The position numbers were made by a program, and so were the translations under genes. A DNA stretch of 37,115 nt, taken from contig NZ_JAGGNV010000044.1 in the NCBI RefSeq assembly GCF_018614955.1, forward strand, positions 1 to 37,115, in the 5' to 3' direction. Under the pieces are notes generated by a model, which was not told the DNA's origin, searched no databases, and saw nothing but the letters and a program-made list of their open reading frames with translations. Position 1 is the stretch's first letter; every line of letters begins with the position of its first letter. Source of the DNA: Variovorax paradoxus (GTDB lineage: Bacteria > Pseudomonadota > Gammaproteobacteria > Burkholderiales > Burkholderiaceae_C). This document shows, piece by piece, positions 1-7,591 of this stretch.

Positions 1-16
1 GAGCTAAGCGGATACC

Positions 17-32
17 CCATATAAAAATACAG
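17..32 (+). promoter_or_regulatory. degenerate LexA/SOS box upstream of imuA
   Basis: The 16 bases read CCAT-N8-ACAG with an A/T-only centre (ATAAAAAT). The right half matches the gammaproteobacterial SOS box CTGT-N8-ACAG exactly and the left half matches at two of four bases, giving about 12 of 16 to the extended consensus. It lies 13 bases before the imuA start codon. imuA-imuB-dnaE2 cassettes are classically LexA-regulated, so the position fits. The left boundary of the window leaves little upstream sequence, so a better second site further left cannot be excluded. Confidence 0.5.
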
Positions 33-45
33 TCAATCGATCGCC

Positions 46-846
46 ATGGGCCTCCCTTCCTTCGACTCCTTTTCCTCCTCCGCGCGCCACAAGGTCTGGC
101 GCGGGGACGAGCTGGGCCTGGCCGACGGGCAGGTCATCGGCACCGGCCATGCAGCCCTTGATGCGCAGCTGCCCGGCGGCGGCTGGCCGGTGGGCGCGAT
201 GACCGAGCTGCTGCAGTCCGCGCCCGAGGCGCATGCCTGGCAACTGCTGCTGCCCGCGCTGGCGCAGGCGGTGCAGGGCGGCACCGGCCCGGTCGCGCTG
301 ATCGGTGCGCCTCAAGAACCCTTCGGCCCCGCGCTCGCAGCGCAAGGCCTGCCGGTCGAGGCGTTATTGTGGGTGCGTTGCGAGGCATCGGCAGCCAAGT
401 TGTGGGCCTGCGAACAGGCCTTGCGCTGCGCCGACGTGGCCGCCGTCCTGGCCTGGCTGCCGCAGGCGCGCGTGGGCGAGCTGCGGCGGCTGCAGTTGGC
501 GGCGGCGCAGCACGATGCGCTGCTGTTCGTATTCCGCCCCGAGACGGCGGCCCACATGACTTCGCTGGCGCGTTTGCGCCTGCGGCTCGAAGCCTGCGCG
601 GAAGACCCCGCGCAAATCGACGTCCACATCCTCAAGCGCCGCGGTCCGCCGCTGGCCGCGCCCATCCAGCTGCCGGCGCGCAGCGAGCGCATGACAGCGC
701 TGCTCGCGGCCAGCCAGCTCAGGCGCAAGTTGCGGCGGCAGCAGGAGGGCGGGTTGCAGCCGATGGCCGAGGGCGCGACCGTGGTCCGCCTCGGTCTCCA
801 CCAGGAGAAAGGCCATGCACTGGATCGCATTGCGCTGGCCGCCTGA
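46..846 (+). CDS. imuA: translesion synthesis accessory protein ImuA (RecA-like fold)
   Basis: First gene of the mutagenesis cassette; a 266-aa cytoplasmic protein. Residues about 32-55 (TGHAALDAQLPGGGWPVGAM) match the RecA/RadA-type strand that precedes the nucleotide loop. The Walker A loop that should follow is lost: residues 57-66 read QSAPEAHAWQ, with no GKT/S. ImuA proteins are known as non-ATPase RecA relatives that work with ImuB and DnaE2 in error-prone bypass of DNA damage. The C-terminal part is Arg-rich, as usual in the family. The ATG at 46 is the only sensible start, although no clear Shine-Dalgarno precedes it. It overlaps imuB by 32 bases, implying co-transcription and coupling. 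Regulation by LexA is inferred from the site at 17-32. Confidence 0.9.
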   Translation: MGLPSFDSFSSSARHKVWRGDELGLADGQVIGTGHAALDAQLPGGGWPVGAMTELLQSAPEAHAWQLLLPALAQAVQGGTGPVALIGAPQEPFGPALAAQGLPVEALLWVRCEASAAKLWACEQALRCADVAAVLAWLPQARVGELRRLQLAAAQHDALLFVFRPETAAHMTSLARLRLRLEACAEDPAQIDVHILKRRGPPLAAPIQLPARSERMTALLAASQLRRKLRRQQEGGLQPMAEGATVVRLGLHQEKGHALDRIALAA

Positions 847-2131
847 GCTCCTCGCCGATATCGCGCTGCCGATGCCGCCCCCCGAAGCGCTCGGCTGGTG
901 GGCCTTGCAGTTCACGCCGCGCGTCGCCTGGGTCGACGACGAGGCGCTGCTGCTCGAAGTCTCGGCCTGCGAGCGGCTGTGGGGCGGGCGCCTGTCGCTG
1001 ATGCGCGAGCTGGCGCGAACCAATCCCGCGCCGGTGCCCGTGCAGCGGGCGCAGGGCGCGACCAGCCGGATCGCGCTCGCGCGGCTGCGCATGTTCGCGC
1101 GCGGCGAAGAGCCGCCTTGCGACACCCCTTCCGACCTGCCGCTCGACACGCTGAGCGCGGCGCGCGACCACCTCGACGTGCTGGCGAACCTGGGCTGCCG
1201 CACCTGGGGCGATGTGGCGGCGCTGCCGCGCGGCGGGCTCACGCGCCGCTTCGGCAAGGAACTGCGCGAAGCGCTCGATGCCGCCTATGGCCTGCGTCCC
1301 GAAAGCCATGCCTGGCTCACGCTGCCCGACGCGTTCGAGCAGAAGCTGGAACTCCCCGCGCTGGCCGAAGGCGCACCCGAGCTCATGTGGTCGGCCAACC
1401 GACTGCTCAGCGGCCTGCAGATCTGGCTGCGCGCGCGCCAGCGCGGCGTGGTGGCGCTCGAACTGCAATGGACGCTCGACCTCCGGCGCTTCAACGGCGT
1501 CGACCTGCCGCCGCACCAGCAGGTCACGGTGCGCACGGCCGAGCCCACGCAGGACATGGCGCACCTGCGGCGCCTTCTGGCCGAGCGGCTCGCGCTCACG
1601 ACGCTGGCCGCCCCTGTCAGCTGGCTGCGCCTGCGCTCGATCGAGACCACGCCCTGGGCCGGCGCCAGCACCAGCTTTCTGCCCGAAGACAACCGCAAGG
1701 GCGACAAGCTGCACGAGCTGGTCGAGCGGCTCAGCGCGCGGCTGGGCGCGCAGCAGGTGCTGCGCGCGGTCGCGCAGGCCGACCATCGGCCGGAATGCAA
1801 GCAGGTGTGGAAGCCCGCCTTGCACAAGGCGCGCGCCGATGCTTCGCCACCCGCTGCGCAGCCGGATGTGTTGTATCCGGCCTGGCTGCTGCGCGAGCCC
1901 CTGCGGCTCGAAATGGAAGGCGAGCGCCCCTGCTACCAGGGGCGCCTGCGCAAGCTGGTCGGGCCGCAGCGGGTGGAGGCCGGCTGGTGGGGCGAGGGCC
2001 AGCCCGTGGTGCGCGACTACTACATCGCGGAAAGCCCGAAGGCCGGCCTGGTGTGGGTCTATCGCGAGCGGCCTTCGTCCTGCTTCACTTCCGAGGCGCC
2101 GCGCTGGTACCTGCAAGGCATGTATGCCTGA
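815..2131 (+). CDS. imuB: ImuB, catalytically dead Y-family polymerase-like hub protein
   Basis: A 438-aa Y-family polymerase homologue. The N-terminus (MHWIALRWPPELL) lacks the metal-binding Asp of true Y-family enzymes (normally an HVDMDAF-like motif). The second site keeps only LEVSACERLWGG (residues 47-58), which corresponds to the SIDEAYLD region without its acidic pair. A helix-hairpin-helix-like stretch lies at about 123-150. The family is known as a non-catalytic bridge between the beta clamp, ImuA and DnaE2. The start at 815 has a good AGGAG 7-8 bases upstream and sits inside imuA. Its stop overlaps the dnaE2 start by 8 bases. The C-terminus (RDYYIAESP, then PRWYLQGMYA) is typical of proteobacterial ImuB. 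Confidence 0.93.
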   Translation: MHWIALRWPPELLADIALPMPPPEALGWWALQFTPRVAWVDDEALLLEVSACERLWGGRLSLMRELARTNPAPVPVQRAQGATSRIALARLRMFARGEEPPCDTPSDLPLDTLSAARDHLDVLANLGCRTWGDVAALPRGGLTRRFGKELREALDAAYGLRPESHAWLTLPDAFEQKLELPALAEGAPELMWSANRLLSGLQIWLRARQRGVVALELQWTLDLRRFNGVDLPPHQQVTVRTAEPTQDMAHLRRLLAERLALTTLAAPVSWLRLRSIETTPWAGASTSFLPEDNRKGDKLHELVERLSARLGAQQVLRAVAQADHRPECKQVWKPALHKARADASPPAAQPDVLYPAWLLREPLRLEMEGERPCYQGRLRKLVGPQRVEAGWWGEGQPVVRDYYIAESPKAGLVWVYRERPSSCFTSEAPRWYLQGMYA

Positions 2132-5100
2132 ACTCAGCGACAAGCAGATCCAGCGGCGCGCACGGGCCTCGGCCACGGTGCATGCGCTGCCGTGGCGGTC
2201 GCAGCCCGAGCCGCTGCGGGCGCCGGCCTTGCTCTCCTATGCCGAACTGCACTGCCTCACGAACTTCAGCTTCCAGCGTGGCGCATCGCACCCCGAAGAG
2301 CTGGTGCAGCGCGCCTACGACCTCGGCTACGAGGCGCTCGCGATCACCGACGAATGCTCGGTGGCCGGCGTGGTGCGCGCGCACGAGGGCCTCAGGGAAT
2401 ACCTCGAGACGCTGGCCCCCTCGGAGCGGCATCCGTTCCGGCTGCTGTTCGGCAGCGAGTTCCTGTTCGAGCGCTTCAAGCTGGTGGCGATCGCGCACGA
2501 CCTCGAAGGCTGGGGCAATCTCTGCGAGTTCATCACTGCGGCGCGCACCACGGCGCCCAAGGGCACGTACCGCGTGAGCTGGGAAGGCAGTGATGTGGCC
2601 TCGCTGCGCGATTGCGAAATCCTTTTCGTGCCGCTGCGCACGCCGGGCGCCATGCCCGATGTCGCAGCGCTTTGTGCCGATGTAACGGAAGCCGCGCGTC
2701 TTTTCGCGGGGCATCTCTGGATCGCGGTCGAGTTGCAGAACGAGCTCGACGACGACCTCTGGCTCGCCGCCTTGCAGCAGGCGGGCATGCAGACCGGCGT
2801 GCCGCTGGTGGCGGCCGGCGACGTGCACATGCATGTGCGTTCGCGCAAGCCGCTGCAGGACGTGATCACCGCCGTGCGCGAAGGCAGGCCGGTGGCCGAG
2901 TGCGGCTTTGCGCTGCAGTCCAATGCCGAGCGGCACCTGCGCTCGCGCCTGCGCCTGGCCGAGCTCTATCCGGCCGAGCTGCTTGCCAACACGCTCGAAG
3001 TCGCGCGGCGCTGCAGCTTCGATCTCGACGTGATCCGCGAGCACTACAAGTACCCGCTCGAGAACGTGGCGGGCGGCGAGACGCCGGCCCAGACGCTGGT
3101 GCGCAAGACCTGGGAGGGCGCGCGGGACAAGTACCCGCAGGGCATTCCGGAGAAGGTGCGAACGCAGGTCCAGCACGAGCTCGACCTGATCGTCGAACTC
3201 CACTACGAGATGTTCTTCCTCACGGTCGAAGACATCGTGCGCTTTGCGCGCTCCAAAGACATCCTCTGCCAGGGCCGCGGCTCATCCGCCAACTCGGCCG
3301 TCTGCTTCTGCCTCGGCATTACCGCGATCGACCCCGATACTGGCCACCTGCTGTTCGAGCGTTTCCTGAGCCGCGAACGCAAGGAGCCGCCCGACATCGA
3401 CGTCGACTTCGAGCACCAGCGGCGCGAGGAGGTGATCCAGTACATCTACAAGAAATACGGCCGCGACCGGGCCGCCATCGCCGCGGTCGTGATCTGCTAC
3501 CGCTCGCGCAGCGCGCTGCGCGACGTGGGCAAGGCGCTCGGCATCGACGCGCGCCTAGTCGACGAGTTCGCCAAGGACCACTACTGGTTCGACCATGTCG
3601 TGCTCGACCAGCGCCTCGAAGAAGCGATGCAGCGCGTGAGCGTGCGCGAAGACATGCGGAAGCTGTACCAGTGGATCGAGCTCACGCAGCAGCTCCGAGG
3701 CTTTCCGCGCCACCTGAGCCAGCACGTGGGCGGCTTCGTGCTCACGCAGACCAAGCTGACGCGCCTGGTGCCGGTCGAGAACGCGTCGATGAAGGACCGC
3801 TCCGTCATCCAGTGGGAAAAGGACGACCTCGAGGCCATGGGCATGCTCAAGGTCGACGTGCTGGCGCTCGGCATGCTGAGCGCGATCCGGCGCGCGCTGG
3901 CCATGGTCAACGGCTGGCGCCGCACGGCGCTGCAGATGCACCAGATTCCGAAGGACGACGAGGCCGTGTTCGACATGATCTGCGACGCCGACACCATCGG
4001 CGTGTTCCAGATCGAGAGCCGGGCGCAGATGTCGATGCTGCCGCGCCTGCGGCCGAGAACTTACGAGGATCTGGTGATCGAAGTTGCGATCGTGAGACCG
4101 GGACCTATCCAGGGCGGCATGGTGCATCCCTATCTCAAGAATCGCGAAGTACTGCGCAAGGGTGGAGCGATCCACTATCCCTACCCGGCCCTCGAACCTG
4201 CCCTCGGCCGCACGCTCGGCGTGCCGATCTTCCAGGAGCAGGTGATGCAGATCGCGATGATCGCGGCCCAATTCACGCCCGACCAGGCAGACCGCCTGCG
4301 CCGCTCGATGGCGGCCTGGAAGCGCAAGGGCGGCGTCGAGAAGTTCTACGAGCCGCTGGTCGGCGGCATGGTCAAGAACGGTTACGACCGCGAATTCGCC
4401 GAGGCCATCTTCAAGCAGGTCCAGGGCTTCGGCGAATACGGCTTCCCCGAAAGCCATGCCGCGAGCTTCGCGCTGCTGGTGACCGTGAGCAGCTGGCTCA
4501 AGCTGCACGAGCCCGCCTGTTTCCTGGCCGCGATGCTCGACTCGCAGCCCATGGGCTTCTACTCGCCTTCGCAGCTGGTGCAGGATGCGCGGCGCCATGG
4601 CGTCGAGGTGCGGCCGGTGGATGTGACGGCGAGCGAGCTCGATTGCACGCTCGAGAAGGCGGCTGTTCTTCCATCGGAGCTGTCCCCGCGCTTCGCTAAC
4701 CGCCTCGGCCAACCCGGCCAGCCCGCGGTGCGCCTCGGCTTGCGCCGCGTCATGAGCCTCAGCGAGGCCGGCGCCCAACGCATCGTCGAAGCCCGCGTCC
4801 AGGCCCCGTTCACCAGCACCGAAGACCTGGCCTTGCGCGCCGAACTCGACGCCAAGGACATGGCGGCGCTCGCAGCGGCCGATGCATTGATCACGCTCTC
4901 GGGCCATCGCCGCCAGCAGGTGTGGGATGCCACCGCGCAGCGCCGTGCGCCGGCGCTGCTCAAGGGCGTGCCCATCCACGAAGCGGCCTTGCAACTGCCC
5001 CTCGCGCCCGAGGGTGAGGAGATCGTGGGCGACTACGCCTCGCTGGGCTTGACGCTGCGCCGCCATCCCCTGGCGCTGCTGCGCCCGCGGCTCGCGCGCA

Positions 5101-5444
5101 TGAGGCTCTCGAGCGCCGAACAGCTGCGCGAGGTGCCGAGCGGCCGGACCGTGCGCGCCTGCGGCATCGTGATGGGACGCCAGCGCCCGCAGACCGCCAA
5201 GGACACCATTTTCGTCACGCTCGAAGACGAAACCGGCAACGTCAACGTGATCGTCTGGAGCCACGTGGTCGAGGCCTGGCGCGAGCCGCTGCTCAAGTCG
5301 CACCTGCTCGCGGTGCAGGGCACCTGGCAGCGCGACGTGGACAGCGGCGGCGAGGTGCGCCACCTGGTGGCCACCGGCTTCAAGGACCTCACGCCGCTGC
5401 TCGGCCGGCTGGCCAAGAGCAACAAGAGCCGCGATTTCCACTGA
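2124..5444 (+). CDS. dnaE2: error-prone DNA polymerase DnaE2 (ImuC)
   Basis: A 1106-aa C-family polymerase, the catalytic partner of the cassette. The PHP domain begins at about residue 38 (YAELHCLTNFSFQRGASHPE). The palm aspartates are D426 and D428 in PPDIDVDF and D578 in LKVDVLAL. EVAIVRPGPIQGGMVHPYL and GVPIFQEQVMQIA are family signatures. The C-terminus carries an OB fold with VTLEDETGNVNVIVW. The open frame continues far upstream inside imuB, but the ATG at 2124 overlapping the imuB stop gives the expected length and N-terminus (MPELSDK). DnaE2 replaces a normal Y-family polymerase in damage-induced mutagenesis in many bacteria lacking UmuDC. The third C-family aspartate, the PHP start and the gene order are all intact, so I expect an active enzyme. 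Confidence 0.96.
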   Translation: MPELSDKQIQRRARASATVHALPWRSQPEPLRAPALLSYAELHCLTNFSFQRGASHPEELVQRAYDLGYEALAITDECSVAGVVRAHEGLREYLETLAPSERHPFRLLFGSEFLFERFKLVAIAHDLEGWGNLCEFITAARTTAPKGTYRVSWEGSDVASLRDCEILFVPLRTPGAMPDVAALCADVTEAARLFAGHLWIAVELQNELDDDLWLAALQQAGMQTGVPLVAAGDVHMHVRSRKPLQDVITAVREGRPVAECGFALQSNAERHLRSRLRLAELYPAELLANTLEVARRCSFDLDVIREHYKYPLENVAGGETPAQTLVRKTWEGARDKYPQGIPEKVRTQVQHELDLIVELHYEMFFLTVEDIVRFARSKDILCQGRGSSANSAVCFCLGITAIDPDTGHLLFERFLSRERKEPPDIDVDFEHQRREEVIQYIYKKYGRDRAAIAAVVICYRSRSALRDVGKALGIDARLVDEFAKDHYWFDHVVLDQRLEEAMQRVSVREDMRKLYQWIELTQQLRGFPRHLSQHVGGFVLTQTKLTRLVPVENASMKDRSVIQWEKDDLEAMGMLKVDVLALGMLSAIRRALAMVNGWRRTALQMHQIPKDDEAVFDMICDADTIGVFQIESRAQMSMLPRLRPRTYEDLVIEVAIVRPGPIQGGMVHPYLKNREVLRKGGAIHYPYPALEPALGRTLGVPIFQEQVMQIAMIAAQFTPDQADRLRRSMAAWKRKGGVEKFYEPLVGGMVKNGYDREFAEAIFKQVQGFGEYGFPESHAASFALLVTVSSWLKLHEPACFLAAMLDSQPMGFYSPSQLVQDARRHGVEVRPVDVTASELDCTLEKAAVLPSELSPRFANRLGQPGQPAVRLGLRRVMSLSEAGAQRIVEARVQAPFTSTEDLALRAELDAKDMAALAAADALITLSGHRRQQVWDATAQRRAPALLKGVPIHEAALQLPLAPEGEEIVGDYASLGLTLRRHPLALLRPRLARMRLSSAEQLREVPSGRTVRACGIVMGRQRPQTAKDTIFVTLEDETGNVNVIVWSHVVEAWREPLLKSHLLAVQGTWQRDVDSGGEVRHLVATGFKDLTPLLGRLAKSNKSRDFH

Positions 5445-5495
5445 CAATCGTTCAACGGCCACTGCGGCCAGCAGCGTCGCCTGGAGGTAGTTCTC

Positions 5496-6071
5496 ATGTC
5501 TCTTCTTGTCGTTGGCCTCATCCTGTTCCTTGGAATTCATTCGGTGTCCATCGTCGCGCCCGCCTGGCGCGATGCGCAGGTCGAACGGCGCGGCGAGCGG
5601 GTTTGGAAAGGCATGTACGCCCTGGCCTCGCTCGCCGGCCTGCTGTTGCTCATCTATGGCTATGGCCTGGCTCGCCAGACGCCGGTGGTGCTCTACACGC
5701 CGCCGCCCGCGCTGCGGCATGTCGCGCTGCTGTTGATGCTGCCGGTGTTTCCACTGCTGTTCGCGGCTTACCTGCCCGGGCGCATCCAGCGAACGGTCAA
5801 GCACCCCATGCTGCTTGCCGTGGCGCTCTGGGCAACGGCGCACCTGCTGGGCAATGGCACGCTGGCCGACGTGTTGCTGTTCGGGGCTTTCCTCGTCTGG
5901 GCAGTGGCTGACTGGATCTCCGTCCAACGCCGCGCCGTGCCTCGCAGAGTGCCTGGCGCTCCGCCGGGTGCTCTGAACGACATCATGGCGCTCGCGGGCG
6001 GCTTGGTGGTGTATGCCGCTTTCCTGTGGCAGGCACACATCTGGCTGACCGGGGTATCGCCGCTCGCTTAG
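5496..6071 (+). CDS. NnrU family integral membrane protein
   Basis: A 191-aa polytopic membrane protein. The N-terminus (LLVVGLILFLGIHSVSIVAP) contains the LGxHS-type motif of the NnrU family. RNxxKHPMLLAVALWATAHLL-like sequence, here TVKHPMLLAVALWATAHLL, is the second family hallmark, shared with isoprenylcysteine-methyltransferase-like membrane proteins. Five or six hydrophobic segments fill the length. NnrU was first linked to nitrite/nitric oxide respiration, but most homologues, including this one, sit away from denitrification genes, so no specific reaction is claimed. The start is preceded by GGAGG at 5482-5486, an appropriate ribosome site. It lies 51 bases after dnaE2 and converges with the phosphatase gene. 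Confidence 0.85.
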   Translation: MSLLVVGLILFLGIHSVSIVAPAWRDAQVERRGERVWKGMYALASLAGLLLLIYGYGLARQTPVVLYTPPPALRHVALLLMLPVFPLLFAAYLPGRIQRTVKHPMLLAVALWATAHLLGNGTLADVLLFGAFLVWAVADWISVQRRAVPRRVPGAPPGALNDIMALAGGLVVYAAFLWQAHIWLTGVSPLA

Positions 6072-6080
6072 TCGGCAGAA

Positions 6081-6566
6081 CTACTTCTTCGGCGCGTCCA
6101 GCTTCGCCTTCGCCGGGCCGAGCTCCGCGACATCCGCCCATGCCTTGGCATCGAAGCGGAACTCGGCGACGGCGCAGGTGGGCATGTCGACGATCTCGCT
6201 CGACAGCCGGTGCGCGAGCTCGGCGAACTCGGGGTTGTGGCCGAAGAGCATCACGCGGTCCAGCTTGTCGTCGAGTGCGCAAATGACGGCGAGCAAGTCG
6301 TCCGGGCTGCTGGCGTAGAGCCGCTCATCGACGACGATGCTCTTGCGTGCATAGCCGATCTCGTCGGCGATGAGTTGCGCCGTCGTCAGCGCACGCAGCG
6401 CCGGGCTCGACACCAGCAGATCGGGCTTCACGCCGCGCTTGCTCAGGCGCTTGCCCATCCTGGGCGCGTCATCGCGGCCGCGATCGTTCAATGGCCGCTC
6501 CCGGTCGGGCAAGGACGGATCGTCGCGGCTCGACTTAGCATGCCGCACCAGAAACAAGGTTTTCAT
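6081..6566 (-). CDS. sixA: SixA-type phosphohistidine phosphatase (histidine phosphatase family)
   Basis: A 161-aa cytoplasmic protein. The N-terminal LFLVRHAKSS holds the catalytic RH(G/A) motif with His9 as the expected phospho-acceptor. DLLVSSPALRALTTAQ is the conserved second block, and MLFGHNPEF carries the second catalytic histidine. Short length and RHAKSS rather than RHGET match the SixA subgroup. E. coli SixA dephosphorylates histidine-phosphotransfer domains such as NPr or ArcB HPt; the physiological target here is unknown. The gene is convergent with the NnrU gene (9-base gap) and divergent from the ceramidase-like gene, sharing an 83-base intergenic region with it. Confidence 0.88.
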   Translation of the reverse strand: MKTLFLVRHAKSSRDDPSLPDRERPLNDRGRDDAPRMGKRLSKRGVKPDLLVSSPALRALTTAQLIADEIGYARKSIVVDERLYASSPDDLLAVICALDDKLDRVMLFGHNPEFAELAHRLSSEIVDMPTCAVAEFRFDAKAWADVAELGPAKAKLDAPKK

Positions 6567-6649
6567 GGTCAGCTTTTCATGGTGGGGAATATTGTCGGCT
6601 GTTGCCTGAAGTGGTGGAAAATTTCCCTCGAGCTACCTGGAGTTCCGCC

Positions 6650-7483
6650 ATGGTTGTGCCGTCGCTCTCACCTCGCGAACGCGGATTGCTGATCCTGTTC
6701 GCCTTGCTGTGGGTGACTGCCATCGTCGCACCCGCGCTGCCGACGCCCGAACTGGCCGCCGCGGCCTTTGCCGACAACCGTGCCTGGCACGGGCTGCCGA
6801 ACGCGATGGACGTGCTGAGCAATCTGCCCTTCGCAGCCATCGGCATCTGGGGCCTGCTCCGGCTGCGCCGGCTGGACCGGGCTCACAAGGACACACAAGA
6901 CATCGTGCCGGGCCCGCAGCCCGCGAGCCAGCTCCCCGACAACGCGCTCGATTGCGCCTGGATGTTCTTCGCGGGGCTGATCCTCACCGCCGCGGGGTCG
7001 GCGTTCTATCACCTGCAGCCCGACGGCCTGCGGCTGGCCGCAGACCGTGCCGGCATGGCGGTCGCGTTCGCCGGCATCCTGGGCATTGCGGTCTGCGACC
7101 GGGTGAGTGCGCGCGCCGGCTGGCCGGCGGCCTGGTTCACGCTGGCCGGAGGGCTGTTGGCAGTGGGCGTCCATCACGAAACCGGGAATGTGCTGCCGTG
7201 GGCATTGGTCCAGTACGGCGGCATGGCGCTGGTCCTGGCGCTGGCGCTGGCCAAGCCGGTGAGCGGCGCCATCGGGGTCAAGCTGGGCTGGGTGATCTTC
7301 TTCTACGGCCTGGCCAAGCTGTTCGAGTTGTCGGACCACGCGATCTACGAGGCGACGCAGCAGCTGGTATCGGGCCACACCCTCAAGCATCTGACGGCGG
7401 CGCTCGCGGCCCTGCCCGTGCTGCACGCTCTGGGAAGGCAGACCCTGCGACACGCTGGGGGTGAAGCGATCGTCACGCCGTAG
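6650..7483 (+). CDS. CREST/alkaline ceramidase-like integral membrane hydrolase
   Basis: A 277-aa protein with about seven hydrophobic segments. It carries the three conserved elements of the CREST superfamily (alkaline ceramidases, PAQR receptors, Per1): SxxxH at 117-121 (SAFYH), an Asp at 132 (ADRAG), and HxxxH at 243-247 (HTLKH), placed in successive membrane segments as expected for a zinc site. DVLSNLPFAAIGIWGL near residue 54 is also typical of bacterial members. The natural substrate is not known for the bacterial branch; hydrolysis of a lipid amide is an inference. I chose the ATG at 6650 because CTGGAGTT just upstream is a ribosome site; an in-frame TTG at 6602 is possible but less likely. 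Confidence 0.75.
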   Translation: MVVPSLSPRERGLLILFALLWVTAIVAPALPTPELAAAAFADNRAWHGLPNAMDVLSNLPFAAIGIWGLLRLRRLDRAHKDTQDIVPGPQPASQLPDNALDCAWMFFAGLILTAAGSAFYHLQPDGLRLAADRAGMAVAFAGILGIAVCDRVSARAGWPAAWFTLAGGLLAVGVHHETGNVLPWALVQYGGMALVLALALAKPVSGAIGVKLGWVIFFYGLAKLFELSDHAIYEATQQLVSGHTLKHLTAALAALPVLHALGRQTLRHAGGEAIVTP

Positions 7484-7556
7484 CTGCCCCGCTTGCGCCG
7501 GGCCGGTCAATCCCGTACGCTGGGTCGGCAGAGGCAAGTACGCGATCCCAACGATC

Positions 7557-7578
7557 CGCCCGGCGGGCCTTCCGGGCG
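7557..7578 (+). promoter_or_regulatory. GC-rich hairpin just before the EF-G-like gene ribosome site
   Basis: Seven-base perfect arms, CGCCCGG and CCGGGCG, flank an 8-base loop. The right arm ends where the GAAGGAG ribosome site begins. It has no T-tract, so it is unlikely to be a terminator. It could damp ribosome access or be a chance product of 68% GC-like composition. Confidence 0.25.
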
Positions 7579-7591
7579 AAGGAGACCACCC

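Noticed and set aside
3555..6038. Long leftward frame (827 codons) opposite dnaE2 and the NnrU gene
   Set aside because: It is antisense to two well-supported genes, is rich in Arg, His, Gln and Ala, and shows no domain; long shadow frames are expected at this GC content.
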